NCBI RefSeq assembly: GCF_000756665.1
Contig: NZ_ARXV01000004.1
Coordinates: forward strand, 62,001-126,000
Source of the DNA: Alcanivorax nanhaiticus
GTDB taxonomy: Bacteria; Pseudomonadota; Gammaproteobacteria; Pseudomonadales; Alcanivoracaceae
DNA length: 64,000 bases
Reading direction: 5' to 3'
Below the pieces are notes generated by a model. That model was given only the letters and a program-made list of their open reading frames with translations. It searched no databases and was not told the origin of the DNA. Made by a program: the position numbers and the translations under genes. This document shows, in pieces, positions 39,290 through 48,630 of this stretch. Each line of letters begins with the position of its first letter. Positions within the stretch are counted from its first letter, which is position 1.

Positions 39290-39333
39290 TCGCCGCGCAC
39301 AACAGCAAGAAAAAACGCATTCAGGGGAACATC

Positions 39334-42300
39334 ATGAGTATTGAACTTGCCCGCCCTTTCGTTCTGGCCTTACTGGCCGGGGCTCTGGCACTCACAGGCT
39401 GCGGCGGGGATAGCGGCAGCAGCAGCAATGACAACAGCAACACTCCCACTGCCAATAGCGGTAGCGGTAGCGGTGGCGACACCGGCACCCCACCCCTCAC
39501 CGGTGAAGGACGAACGTTTATCGTCAGCCCCGGAGACAGCGCTACGCAGGACATGGTTGATGCCATGATCCAGCTACGCCCGGGAGACACACTGCAGTTC
39601 GAATGCGGTTATTTCAATCTCGACCAGGGTCTGCTGATTCAGGCCACCGAGGATGTACTGATCAAAGGTTGTGGCAAGGACAAAACAGTGCTGTCGTTCA
39701 AGGACAGCGTCAATGTCACCGGCCTGGAAGCACTGAACATCCGCGGTATCACCGTGGAAGACCTGACCATTCTCGACTCCCCCGGTGACGCATTCAAACT
39801 GAAGGGCGTCAAGTGGGGCACCCTGCGCAATGTACGCGCCATCTGGTCTGGTGGCGGTGGCCAGATCACGGAGGACAACTATGCCGACCGGCTGAACGTG
39901 GCCTGTACCAAGCCGCCATTCAACGAGGGCGATCCTGCCCCGGACTATGTGCCCAGCTCCGCCAGCGGCCGCTATGGCATCTACCCGGTGGAATCGGAAA
40001 ACATCCTGGTGGAAGGCAGCGAGTCTGTTGGTGCCTCTGACGCGGGTATTTATGTGGGCCAGACCAACACCGCCATCATTCGGGACAGCCGCGCGGTGTA
40101 TAACGTGATGGGTTTTGAAATCGAAAACGTGCAAGGCGGTGAGTACGACAACAACGTGGCCGAATGCAATACCGGCGGCTTCCTGATCTACGATCTGGAA
40201 AACATCACCCAGTACGGCGACACCTCGGTGATGATCAACAACCTGGCCCGCAACAACAACACCTACAATTTCGCTCACAGCGGTCTGGTCTCTGCCGTAC
40301 CGAGAGGTACCGGCTTTATCACTCTCGGTTATGACAACATCGAAGTGGTCAACAACGTCTTCGAAGACCACAGTACCGCAGCAGTGATTTACACCAGTTA
40401 CGAGCTGATTGATGGCAAGGATAAAACGGCAGACAAAAAACTCGATCCCTACACTGAAGGGCTGCACATCCATAACAACGTGATGAAAAACTCCGGTTAC
40501 GATCTTCCCCCGCCAGATCTGGAAAAAGTCGCTAACGGCGAAGTTGAAAGCGTTCTCCCTACTCTCATCGGACTGAAGAACCTGCCCATCATCAACGATC
40601 CCACCCAGCTGCTCGGCAGCCTCGACAACATCCTCAACCTGGGCAAGGGCGCGCACATTGTCTGGGATGGTTTGCGCGATGATCTGGATGCGGACTGCCC
40701 CTACCCAAAAGACAGCAGTGGCAACCCGGTTCCCATGGACAGCAATGGCAAACCGCTCCATACCAATGAGCATCCGAATCCTGTCTGTCACTACAACGCC
40801 TACAAGTTCGATGACAAAGGTGCACGCATTCAGCCCAAGTGGGGTTCCTGTTTCCATGACAACGAATTGGCTGACGATAGTGAGCCCTATCTGAACTTCC
40901 ACGGCACGGATGGACTGGAACTGGTATTGGCGCTGGCCGAACAGGACACCTCGATCCTTTCACCCGGGGGGCTACTGGATGCGCTGGAGGGATTGCTCAA
41001 CATGCCTTCAGACACCAACCTGAGCGACCATGATTGCCAGTCCCGGTTTGGCAATGTGCTGGCACCCCTGCCTCGTGTAGAGATTCCCCCTTTCGAGCGC
41101 AGCGGGGATTTCGACCCGGCACCGGACCCTGAAGTGGTCGAGCAACTGTGTAATACCGAAGTGGCCAGCGGTGAGATCAACCGCGCGGCGTTGGCGGTAA
41201 ATTGCCCACGGCTGGATCAATACAATCTGTTCGCGACCGCTGACGATCCACGCAGCCTCCCCAATGAGGGTGGCGTACCCTATGTGCTGAACAGCAAACT
41301 ATTCTCTGATTATGCCACCAAGTACCGAGTGGTTTTTGTCCCCCCCGGCACCAAGGCGGTTTACCGTGATGGCCAGGAGGGCAACAACCCCAATGGCGCT
41401 ATTCACTTTCCAACGGGTACCGTCATTGCCAAGACCTTTGCCTTCACCAACGAAAGCGAAGGCAGCGAGCAATTAGTGGAAACCCGTCTGCTGATCAAAC
41501 GCACCAGCAGCAGCGGCAAGCCTTTCTGGGAAGGCCTGCCGTATATCTGGGCGGAAGAGAACGGCGAACGGGTGGCGCGTCTGGCCATGGGTGGCGGTAG
41601 TGCCGCTGTGGAGTGGCACTACCGGGATAGCGACTCAGGCACCCTGTTGACCGGCAGCACCAATGGCTACTCGGTGCCCAATGCCAATCAGTGCATCACC
41701 TGCCACGGCAATGATGATCAGCCTGCCGGCAGCGCCCCTATCGGCCCCAAACCTCGCAACCTGAATCGTCCCTACAAGGCCGAGTCCTCGTTTATGGGAA
41801 CCACCGGACAAGCCGGCTTCCCGGCCATCAACCAGCTACAGTACTGGACCGATGTGGGTATCCTTAGCGGCACCCCGGAACTTACCCTCAACAACGGCAT
41901 CGCCACCAATATTGAACGTATTCCGCACTGGAATGTGCCTGGCGATAGCGGCGCAACTGCCAACTCATCAGCCGATGTGGAAAGTCGGGTACGGGCCTAT
42001 CTGGAAGTGAACTGTCAGCACTGTCACAACGACAAGGGTGCAGCCTCCAATACCGGCTACTATCTGGATCATTTCCGTGATGTGGATGCCAGCTACGGCG
42101 TATGCAAGAAGCCCACCGCCACCGGTGGTGGCTCCTGCGGCCGCCAACATGTACTGGTGCCAGGCAGCGCCAACAGTTCCATCGTTTCCTGCCGTGTTGC
42201 AGCGGAAAATGACCCACAAAAAATGATGCCACCCATCGCGCGTAGTGTGGCTCATAGCGAGGCCAGCGCGCTGCTGGATCAATGGATCAACACCGTAGTG

Positions 42301-42339
42301 GACAGCAGTTATACCAACGCCGAGGCTTGCGGCAACTAA
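39334..42339 (+). CDS. Lipoprotein fusion: parallel beta-helix domain plus diheme cytochrome c (SO_2930-like)
   Basis: 1001 residues. Lipoprotein signal LALTGCGG (Cys23), then a Ser/Gly linker. Residues about 55-440 are a right-handed parallel beta-helix (repeated GIYVGQTN, NNVAECNTGG, NNLARNNN). The last 350 residues are a diheme cytochrome with CITCH (787-791) and CQHCH (894-898) and a likely distal Met in KMMPPI. In Shewanella these two parts are adjacent genes (SO_2929/SO_2930 type, families TIGR03805 and TIGR03806 as I recall). AGGGGAAC precedes the ATG; the longer open frame at 39259 overlaps the previous gene and has none. Confidence 0.85.
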   Translation: MSIELARPFVLALLAGALALTGCGGDSGSSSNDNSNTPTANSGSGSGGDTGTPPLTGEGRTFIVSPGDSATQDMVDAMIQLRPGDTLQFECGYFNLDQGLLIQATEDVLIKGCGKDKTVLSFKDSVNVTGLEALNIRGITVEDLTILDSPGDAFKLKGVKWGTLRNVRAIWSGGGGQITEDNYADRLNVACTKPPFNEGDPAPDYVPSSASGRYGIYPVESENILVEGSESVGASDAGIYVGQTNTAIIRDSRAVYNVMGFEIENVQGGEYDNNVAECNTGGFLIYDLENITQYGDTSVMINNLARNNNTYNFAHSGLVSAVPRGTGFITLGYDNIEVVNNVFEDHSTAAVIYTSYELIDGKDKTADKKLDPYTEGLHIHNNVMKNSGYDLPPPDLEKVANGEVESVLPTLIGLKNLPIINDPTQLLGSLDNILNLGKGAHIVWDGLRDDLDADCPYPKDSSGNPVPMDSNGKPLHTNEHPNPVCHYNAYKFDDKGARIQPKWGSCFHDNELADDSEPYLNFHGTDGLELVLALAEQDTSILSPGGLLDALEGLLNMPSDTNLSDHDCQSRFGNVLAPLPRVEIPPFERSGDFDPAPDPEVVEQLCNTEVASGEINRAALAVNCPRLDQYNLFATADDPRSLPNEGGVPYVLNSKLFSDYATKYRVVFVPPGTKAVYRDGQEGNNPNGAIHFPTGTVIAKTFAFTNESEGSEQLVETRLLIKRTSSSGKPFWEGLPYIWAEENGERVARLAMGGGSAAVEWHYRDSDSGTLLTGSTNGYSVPNANQCITCHGNDDQPAGSAPIGPKPRNLNRPYKAESSFMGTTGQAGFPAINQLQYWTDVGILSGTPELTLNNGIATNIERIPHWNVPGDSGATANSSADVESRVRAYLEVNCQHCHNDKGAASNTGYYLDHFRDVDASYGVCKKPTATGGGSCGRQHVLVPGSANSSIVSCRVAAENDPQKMMPPIARSVAHSEASALLDQWINTVVDSSYTNAEACGN

Positions 42340-42368
42340 GGAGCCTCGAAATAACTCCTAAAGCCAGA

Positions 42369-42400
42369 GCCGGTCCTGAATTGGGGACCGGCTTCCTCCT
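42369..42400 (+). terminator. Terminator after the cytochrome fusion gene
   Basis: GCCGGTCC (42369-42376) and GGACCGGC (42385-42392) followed by TTCCTCCTTC. Just upstream, at 42340, GGAGCCTCGAAATAACTCCT resembles a worn end of the repeat found at 43231. Confidence 0.7.
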
Positions 42401-42503
42401 TCACTCTCCCTGATCCATGGGGAGGGTGTTTTTTGCTCGCTACACGACCGACGACAGACTCCACTTTCTCTCCTGTCCCCGATAAAGATTCAGGCCAACG
42501 AGT

Positions 42504-43109
42504 TTATGGCAACAGCCATTCATTACGGCTGATCAGCGCCACCAATTCGGCCTGGCTATGTGTGGCGGTTTTTTGAAACAGGGATTTGATGTGCGTGCGA
42601 ACCGTCTGCACTGAACGCACCTGCGTCTCTGCAATCTCGGCAGCCCCCAGACCAGATGCCAGATGTTCCGCAACGCGAGTCTCGGTTGGGGTCAGCGCAT
42701 ATTGGCAAGCAAACCCTTTCAGATCAGGTCGGGCTTCTGCGCGCGGATAATGGAACACCAATCGCACCCAGCCCTCGGCAGGGAGCTCCAGGGAAGACAG
42801 ACTCACCTGCACCCGCTCACTACCCAGTCGCAATGTCATCATCGGCCGGCCACCCGGCGCAGCCTGCAACTCCTCCAGTGCCGTTGCAAACTCATGGCGG
42901 TTTGAGCCGCGCAACAGCGAAAGACCGGCGACAGGCGACAATCGTTTCAACAAGCGTTTGGCGGCGCGATTGGCGTACTGAATATTCCCTTGCGCATCAC
43001 AAACAGCGAAGGCACTGCAGCAGCTATCCAGCAGATTCTCCAACAACATGGCTCTCGCCGTGAGTCCGGCAAGCTGATTCGGCATGGCGCTAAAGGCGGT
43101 GGTAGTCAT
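42504..43109 (-). CDS. LuxR-type transcriptional regulator
   Basis: 201 residues. A PAS-like segment (AVCDAQGNIQYANRAAKRLL, about 30-55) lies before a C-terminal LuxR helix-turn-helix, from LTPTETRVAEHLASG through VQTVRTHIKSLF. The start (MTTTAFSAMP) has GGGAG and AGGA upstream. The frame continues back to 43331, but that part runs into the mobile repeat and is not homologous to regulators. Target genes unknown. Confidence 0.82.
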   Translation of the reverse strand: MTTTAFSAMPNQLAGLTARAMLLENLLDSCCSAFAVCDAQGNIQYANRAAKRLLKRLSPVAGLSLLRGSNRHEFATALEELQAAPGGRPMMTLRLGSERVQVSLSSLELPAEGWVRLVFHYPRAEARPDLKGFACQYALTPTETRVAEHLASGLGAAEIAETQVRSVQTVRTHIKSLFQKTATHSQAELVALISRNEWLLP

Positions 43110-43230
43110 TCCTGTGCTCCCTCTCGGATGGTTATCCTGATGAGAGGGACACAGACGCCAGATTCGACAGGGATTTCTGATTTTTAATGCAGATTTTTGC
43201 CAGAGCGCCTTTGGATCACTCTCCAGCCTT

Positions 43231-43428
43231 GGGAGCCTCTGAATAACACCTTGCGTACTCAGCGTGGCCTGAAGCGTGCAGCTGTTGTGTCTTGTCTCGA
43301 TGGTCAGGGTGGTTCCCTTTCCGAGAGGCAAGGCGCAGCAGATGTGCGCTTCAGGCCGCGTCTTTATGCCCGCGGGGTGCTCCCGGGTCTTCCTGTCTGA
43401 GCATGCAAGGGGTTATTCAGAGGTTCCC
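43231..43428. mobile_element. MITE-like element with terminal inverted repeats
   Basis: About 198 bases. The ends GGGAGCCTCTGAATAAC and GGGAACCTCTGAATAAC (inverse strand) match over about 31 bases with four differences, and inner arms GGCCTGAAGC/GCTTCAGGCC add a second inverted pair. It encodes no protein, so it would need a transposase in trans; IS5-like ends are suggested but not proven. Target duplications are not clear. Its right end overlaps the end of the acyltransferase gene. Solo ends occur at 44205 and possibly 42340. Confidence 0.75.
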
Positions 43429-44027
43429 TTGTCCCGCAATGCTTTAATCGGGGCAGACAATTTCTCTGGATGACGGGGATGTACGCTGGCATAACACTGC
43501 AGAATGGTGGCCAGGTCGGTATCCAGATCCCCGGAGGGCTGAACCACCAATGGGAAGTCGATTTCCTTTTTACGATAATCCGCAGACGCCACAATGATCG
43601 GCACCCCCGCCTGCTCAGCAATGCGGTAGAAGCCAGTCTTCCATTGGCTGGCACCGCTGCGGGTGCCCTCCGGGGCCACAATCATGAACAGCTGCTGATG
43701 TTCATTGAACTGGGCCACGGTCTGCTCAACCACCCCGCCTGACTTGGCGCGGTCAATCGGCATGGCCCCCATCCAGCGCAGCAGGGAGCCCAGCGGTCCC
43801 TTGAAGGCGCTGTCCTTGATCATCACATGGGCATCAAGCCCCAGCTGCATCATCGCCGCCAGGGTGACAATACCGTCCCAATTGGAGGTATGGGGGCCAC
43901 CAATAATCACCGCCTTGGGCACCTCAGGCAGCGGGCTTACCACTTTCCAGCCAATCAGTTTCAGGAAGCCACTGGCCAGGGAACGGGAAAAACCGTTGCC
44001 GCGACGGGGATAGGAATCAGAGGTCAT
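43413..44027 (-). CDS. PlsC-like acyltransferase (LPLAT family)
   Basis: 204 residues. The HxxxxD motif is in GGPHTSNWDG (about residue 45) and the acceptor motif is APEGTRS (about 118). It transfers acyl groups to lysophospholipid or similar substrates at the membrane. The final codons (KGTSE and TAA) are read from the terminal repeat of the MITE-like element, so the natural C-terminus has been replaced. The core domain is complete. It is divergent from acnA. Confidence 0.84.
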   Translation of the reverse strand: MTSDSYPRRGNGFSRSLASGFLKLIGWKVVSPLPEVPKAVIIGGPHTSNWDGIVTLAAMMQLGLDAHVMIKDSAFKGPLGSLLRWMGAMPIDRAKSGGVVEQTVAQFNEHQQLFMIVAPEGTRSGASQWKTGFYRIAEQAGVPIIVASADYRKKEIDFPLVVQPSGDLDTDLATILQCYASVHPRHPEKLSAPIKALRDKGTSE

Positions 44028-44204
44028 GACAGGGTGTCCAGATCAAAGGGAGCGCAATGGTACGGTCTCCGGGAATAGCCTGCATTGACCCTGACGACCT
44101 TTCCGCTGGATGGCACCCCACAGCAGACGGCGTTTCATGTCACTGCTATATGAGCGTAGTATGAAATGAGTCATGCGCAAGGGGCTTGGGTCCAGCATGT
44201 TGCT

Positions 44205-44236
44205 GGGCAGCCTCTGAATAGCTCCTTGCGGTCTCA
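44205..44236. repeat. Solo end of the MITE-like element
   Basis: GCAGCCTCTGAATAGCTCC continues into TTGCGGTCTCA, closely matching the left end of the element at 43231 over about 30 bases. No partner end with good similarity is seen nearby. It lies about 50 bases before the acnA start and could influence its leader. Confidence 0.6.
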
Positions 44237-44288
44237 CTGCCCCTCTCCCCAGGATGAGGCGCAGCCCTTTATGACCAGGAGGTGCATA

Positions 44289-47036
44289 GTGACACGGATC
44301 GGCCAGGACTCCCTGAACAGCAAGAAATCCCTGCAAGCCAACGGCAAGACCTACCATTACTTCGATATCAACGCCGTCGCCAACAAGGGCTGGGGCGACC
44401 TCGCCAGACTCCCCTTTTCTCTCAAAGTGCTACTGGAAAACCTGCTGCGTTTTGAGGATGGCAACAGCGTCACGGGTGAGGATATTGAGGCCGTCATGCG
44501 CTGGCTGGAACACAAGCGCTCCGACCACGAAATCAACTATCGCCCGGCCCGGGTCCTGATGCAGGATTTCACCGGTGTCCCCGGGGTGGTAGATCTGGCC
44601 GCCATGCGCGACGCAATCAGCAAGGCAGGTGGGGATCCGTCACGAATCAACCCGCTCTCCCCTGTGGATCTGGTCATCGACCACTCGGTGATGGTGGACA
44701 AGTTCGGCAACCCCCAGGCCTTTTCCGAAAACGTGGACATCGAATACCAACGCAACCGGGAACGCTACCAGTTCCTGCGCTGGGGCCAGAAAGCCTTTAA
44801 CAATTTCCGTGTAGTGCCGCCCGGCACCGGCATCTGCCACCAGGTGAATCTGGAATACCTGGCTAAAGGCGTGTGGTCATCCACAAGTGACGACGGCCAT
44901 ACCTACGCCTACCCGGATACCCTGGTAGGCACCGACTCCCATACCACCATGATCAACGGTCTGGGGGTGCTGGGCTGGGGCGTGGGCGGCATCGAAGCCG
45001 AAGCCGCCATGCTTGGCCAGCCTATCGCGATGCTGATTCCTGAAGTCATCGGCTTCAAGATCAGCGGCAAGCTGCGTGAAGGCATCACCGCAACCGACCT
45101 GGTACTGACGGTCACCGAAATGCTGCGCCGCCGCGGCGTGGTGGGCAAGTTTGTAGAATTCTTCGGTGATGGCCTCGCCGACCTGACCCTGGCCGACCGT
45201 GCCACCATTGCCAACATGGCCCCGGAATACGGGGCCACCTGTGGCTTCTTCCCCATCGATGAACGCACCACCGAATACATGGAACTGTCTGGCCGGGATG
45301 CCGACACCATTGCCCTGGTGGAGGCCTACTGCAAGGCCCAGGGCCTGTGGCGCTCCAGTGCCGATCCAGACCCGGAATTCACCGATGTACTTGAACTGGA
45401 TCTGGGCGATGTGGTGCCCAGCCTGGCAGGCCCCAAACGCCCCCAGGACCGGGTTCCTCTCACCGCCGTGAAACGTACGTTCATTGATGTGGTAACCGAG
45501 ACCCTCAAGCTCAACGATGAGGAGATCAGCACACTTGAAGGCGAAGGCGGCCAGACTGCTGTGGGCAATCACGAGCCCAGCGGCGGCCAGGTACCCGTGG
45601 TACTGGATGGCCAGAAGCATTACCTGACCCACGGCGATGTGGTGATCGCCGCGATCACCTCATGCACCAACACCTCCAACCCCAGCGTCATGATTGCGGC
45701 AGGGCTGGTCGCCAAAAAAGCGGCCGAAAAAGGATTAAACCGCAAACCCTGGGTGAAGACTTCTCTGGCACCCGGTTCCAAGGTGGTCACCGATTACCTG
45801 GATGTCACCGGACTACAGAAACCCTTGAACGACATCGGTTTCGACCTTGTGGGCTATGGCTGTACCACCTGCATCGGTAACTCCGGCCCACTGCCCCCCG
45901 AAATTGATAAAGCCATCAGTGACGGTGATCTGGTGGTGGCTTCAGTGCTGTCCGGTAACCGCAACTTCGAAGGCCGGGTACACCAGAGCGTTCGCACCAA
46001 CTGGCTGGCCTCGCCGCCACTGGTGGTGGCCTATGCCCTGGCCGGTACGGTGAAGATTGATCTGGACAAAGACCCGCTCGGCAAGGATCTGGATGGCAAG
46101 CCGGTTTACCTGAAGGATGTGTGGCCCAGCTCCGATGAGATTCAGGCCGAGCTGGTGAAAATCAGCAACGACATGTTCCGCAACCAGTACGCCAGCGTGT
46201 TTGAGGGTGACGAGACCTGGCAGAGCCTGCCCATCCCGGATTCACAAACCTACGACTGGGACAGCAGCTCCACCTACATCCAGAATCCACCGTTCTTTGA
46301 AGGGCTCACCGCCGAAGTAGACGACGTGGTACCGGTACAGAATGCGCGCATCCTGGCGCTGCTGGGCGACTCCATCACCACCGACCACATCTCACCGGCC
46401 GGCGCCATCAAGGCGGATTCCCCCGCCGGCCATTACTTGCAAGGCCACGATGTGGAACCGTTGGACTTCAACTCCTACGGCTCGCGCCGGGGCAATCATG
46501 AAGTGATGATGCGCGGCACCTTTGCCAACATCCGCATCCGCAACGAAATGACTCCGGATATCGAAGGCGGCTTTACCAGACACCTGCCCCAGGGTGAGGA
46601 GATCTCCATCTACGGTGCAGCCATGCGCTACCAGAGTGAAGGCGTTCCCACCGTCGTCGTGGCCGGCAAGGAATACGGCACAGGCTCCAGCCGCGACTGG
46701 GCGGCCAAGGGCACCAACTTGCTGGGCGTGAAGGCGGTGATTGCGGAAAGCTTCGAACGGATCCATCGCTCCAACCTGATTGGCATGGGCGTGCTGCCGC
46801 TGCAGTTCCCGGAAGGCACCGACCGCAAAACGCTGAACCTGGATGGCAGCGAAATCGTGGGCATCCCCGATCTCTCCAACCACCTCAAACCCGGAGAAAG
46901 CATTACCGTAGTATTCCGCCGTGACGGCAAGGAGCAGACCGTACAGGCCATCTCCCGCCTGGATACCGCTGCCGAGGTGGAGTACTACAAAAACGGCGGC
47001 ATTCTCCACTATGTGCTGCGGCAGATGATGGAATAA
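44289..47036 (+). CDS. acnA: Aconitate hydratase A
   Basis: 915 residues; isomerises citrate to isocitrate through a 4Fe-4S cluster in the TCA cycle. [12 protein letters not shown] contains two of the cluster cysteines, the third is in [24 protein letters not shown] and [14 protein letters not shown] are also diagnostic. It resembles E. coli AcnA (GKTYHYF at the start, [14 protein letters not shown]). The GTG start is chosen for AGGAGG six bases before; ATGs at 44166 and 44271 lack that spacing. Heptamer element 4 begins five bases after the stop. Confidence 0.97.
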   Translation: MTRIGQDSLNSKKSLQANGKTYHYFDINAVANKGWGDLARLPFSLKVLLENLLRFEDGNSVTGEDIEAVMRWLEHKRSDHEINYRPARVLMQDFTGVPGVVDLAAMRDAISKAGGDPSRINPLSPVDLVIDHSVMVDKFGNPQAFSENVDIEYQRNRERYQFLRWGQKAFNNFRVVPPGTGICHQVNLEYLAKGVWSSTSDDGHTYAYPDTLVGTDSHTTMINGLGVLGWGVGGIEAEAAMLGQPIAMLIPEVIGFKISGKLREGITATDLVLTVTEMLRRRGVVGKFVEFFGDGLADLTLADRATIANMAPEYGATCGFFPIDERTTEYMELSGRDADTIALVEAYCKAQGLWRSSADPDPEFTDVLELDLGDVVPSLAGPKRPQDRVPLTAVKRTFIDVVTETLKLNDEEISTLEGEGGQTAVGNHEPSGGQVPVVLDGQKHYLTHGDVVIAAITSCTNTSNPSVMIAAGLVAKKAAEKGLNRKPWVKTSLAPGSKVVTDYLDVTGLQKPLNDIGFDLVGYGCTTCIGNSGPLPPEIDKAISDGDLVVASVLSGNRNFEGRVHQSVRTNWLASPPLVVAYALAGTVKIDLDKDPLGKDLDGKPVYLKDVWPSSDEIQAELVKISNDMFRNQYASVFEGDETWQSLPIPDSQTYDWDSSSTYIQNPPFFEGLTAEVDDVVPVQNARILALLGDSITTDHISPAGAIKADSPAGHYLQGHDVEPLDFNSYGSRRGNHEVMMRGTFANIRIRNEMTPDIEGGFTRHLPQGEEISIYGAAMRYQSEGVPTVVVAGKEYGTGSSRDWAAKGTNLLGVKAVIAESFERIHRSNLIGMGVLPLQFPEGTDRKTLNLDGSEIVGIPDLSNHLKPGESITVVFRRDGKEQTVQAISRLDTAAEVEYYKNGGILHYVLRQMME

Positions 47037-47040
47037 AACA

Positions 47041-47135
47041 GACGAGAGTAACGAGTTGCGAGTGACGAAAGGCAAAAATGCTAAACACCGGAAGGGTTTT
47101 GGCTTTTCGAAACTCGCTTCTCGCAACTCGAAACG
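47041..47135. repeat. Heptamer repeat element 4 (AGT-NNCG class)
   Basis: Starts four bases after the acnA stop codon. The left arm reads AGT-AACG, AGT-TGCG, AGT-GACG, then AAAGGCAA. The right arm (about 47104-47135) is its inverse, with AACTCG units. The centre, about 30 bases, has no strong hairpin. It shares the CGAAAGGCAA boundary with elements 6 (inner part) and 7. Confidence 0.75.
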
Positions 47136-47250
47136 CCTATCTCGCTGTCGTTCGGATCGTCCACACCCCGCTCAATCAGTTACCCCCTCCCCCCCGAGGC
47201 CCTGTTTTTGCTATGCTGACTCTCCTTCACACTGAGTTTGGGGAAACTCC

Positions 47251-47544
47251 GTGCGTCTTTGGTCAGCAATAACATCAACGCTTGTGGTGCTTTGTAGTTC
47301 ACTTCAAGCCAGTGACAGCGATCTGCTCAATGCCGAGCAGCGTGATGCTCGACTGCGTGAGCAACAAGAGCTGGAAGCGCGCACCGAAGAGCTGGAAGCA
47401 CAACAACAAACCACCCAGGAATTGCTGGAGCAGCAGGACGCCTACCTCAAAGCGCTGCGCCGACAAATTGACACCCTGAAAGCTGCCAATGCCGGCTCAC
47501 AGGACGATAATGAACAGGCAACATCTGCCGGGGGAACACCATGA
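47251..47544 (+). CDS. Secreted coiled-coil protein of unknown function
   Basis: 97 residues. A GTG start preceded by GGGGAAAC opens a signal peptide (about 1-20, cut after LQA); the rest is a charged coiled coil rich in Glu and Gln (LREQQELEARTEELEAQQQ). No known domain. The next gene overlaps its stop by four bases, so they are probably translated together. Function not recognised. Confidence 0.7.
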   Translation: MRLWSAITSTLVVLCSSLQASDSDLLNAEQRDARLREQQELEARTEELEAQQQTTQELLEQQDAYLKALRRQIDTLKAANAGSQDDNEQATSAGGTP

Positions 47545-48155
47545 TGCTGGACTGGATTCGCCGTTTTTTTGGCAGGTCTGACGCAAGCACTAGCGCGGCA
47601 CCGGCTCAACCAGCTCCAGCCCCGGAGGCCAGTGCTCAATCAGCCCATCCTGACTCTGAGGCCGACCCATTTGCGGCCTTCATGCCCTTCCAGATTCGCC
47701 CTCTGCAGTCCAGTGACCTGAGCAGACTGATCAGCGTGTTCCGCGATGCCATCCAGATCAGTACTGCCAATCACTATGACCAACAGCAACGGGATGCCTG
47801 GAGCCAGGCACAGAGTCATGAAAGCCTGATTTCTCTGCTAAGTGAGGGGGAAACCGTGGTGGCAGAGTGGGACCAGGAGCTGGTGGGGTTCGCACAGCGC
47901 ATCGACGACGATATCAACATGATTTATGTCCATCCGGATTCCGCCCGGGTCGGCATCGCAACGCTGTTATATCAGCACCTGGAAGATGGTGCACGCGTGG
48001 AGGGCAGAGAGGGACTGACGGCCCATGTGAGCCTCACCGCCCATGATTTCTTTCAGTTCATGGGTTTCAACAGCGAGGGGGAAGAACAGGCTGACCGCGG
48101 CGGCGTCACCCTGACCCGCCACCTGATGCGCAAGTCGCTGGCAAGCCATGGATAA
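47541..48155 (+). CDS. GNAT-family N-acetyltransferase
   Basis: 204 residues. An Ala/Pro-rich linker (about 15-45) precedes a GNAT domain: IRPLQSSDLSRLISVFRDAI, then VAEWDQELVGFAQ, IYVHPDSARVGIATLL (with a degenerate acetyl-CoA loop, RVGIAT) and FFQFMGFN. Substrate unknown. The linker is unusual for a free-standing GNAT enzyme. Overlaps the coiled-coil gene by four bases. Confidence 0.8.
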   Translation: MMLDWIRRFFGRSDASTSAAPAQPAPAPEASAQSAHPDSEADPFAAFMPFQIRPLQSSDLSRLISVFRDAIQISTANHYDQQQRDAWSQAQSHESLISLLSEGETVVAEWDQELVGFAQRIDDDINMIYVHPDSARVGIATLLYQHLEDGARVEGREGLTAHVSLTAHDFFQFMGFNSEGEEQADRGGVTLTRHLMRKSLASHG

Positions 48156-48193
48156 GCCACCCGCTATTAATCAGTTTTTTTGATCATATCCCT

Positions 48194-48213
48194 CAACCCA
48201 GCCCACTGGGTTG
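48194..48213 (+). terminator. Hairpin after the GNAT gene
   Basis: CAACCCAG and CTGGGTTG form a perfect 8-bp stem with a CCCA loop, followed by CCTTCCT. A weak terminator 38 bases past the stop. Confidence 0.55.
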
Positions 48214-48214
48214 C

Positions 48215-48378
48215 CTTCCTGTCCTGTCGTATTCTTTTCTCAAGGTTCGCGGTCCTGTGAAAGGGCGCAGCCAAACAGACACATTGCGCTCACTCTGTGA
48301 CTCTCGTTGTGGAAACAATGGAATCAAGGATGATTTCGAGAACCCCCTTCAGGCCGTCCCCCCGACGGCCTTTTTTTT
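48215..48378 (+). ncRNA. Candidate small RNA with strong terminator
   Basis: An apparently non-coding stretch ends in a very strong terminator (GGCCGTC, five C, GACGGCC, then eight T at 48352-48378), although the nearest gene upstream already has its own hairpin. A free-standing terminator of this strength suggests a short transcript. No known RNA family was recognised and the promoter is not clear. It might also be a second terminator of the GNAT operon. Confidence 0.35.
48352..48378 (+). terminator. Strong Rho-independent terminator
   Basis: A 7-bp perfect GC-rich stem with a CCCCC loop and eight T. Confidence 0.9.
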
Positions 48379-48417
48379 GGTTAATACCAGAATAAGCGGG
48401 AAGGTATCCCCGTATTG

Positions 48418-48560
48418 GTGGGAGCGGCGGTTCCGCCGCGATGACACTGCTTGTCCCCATGCGACCGCACCACGCTTCACGCAACACCAGAACCTAACCG
48501 CTTGCGAAGCGAATCTGACATGACCGGGTAGCGGCAAGCTTGCCACCCCCGCCATACCGG
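48418..48560. repeat. REP-like palindromes between the GNAT and SDR genes
   Basis: GTGGGAGCGGCGG-TT-CCGCCGCGATGACA at 48418-48447 has the form of Pseudomonas-type REP sequences (GTRGGAGCGG, GC palindrome, CGCGAT). Other short palindromes follow: CGCTTGCGAAGCG (about 48499-48511) and GGCAAGCTTGCC (about 48533-48544). A REP on the opposite strand is at 55722. No gene is seen in 48379-48630. Confidence 0.6.
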
Positions 48561-48630
48561 CCAGGACGAATCCGCTGCGCAAACGGTCACGCCACCCGAT
48601 TGAGCGGGGGCGTGACGAAGCGTTCAGGCG

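Noticed and set aside
39574..40902. A 442-codon open frame opposite the beta-helix gene
   Set aside because: No domain and full overlap with a well-supported lipoprotein gene.
43110..43331. Longer N-terminus of the LuxR regulator
   Set aside because: It reads into the MITE-like element; the ATG at 43109 has good binding sites.
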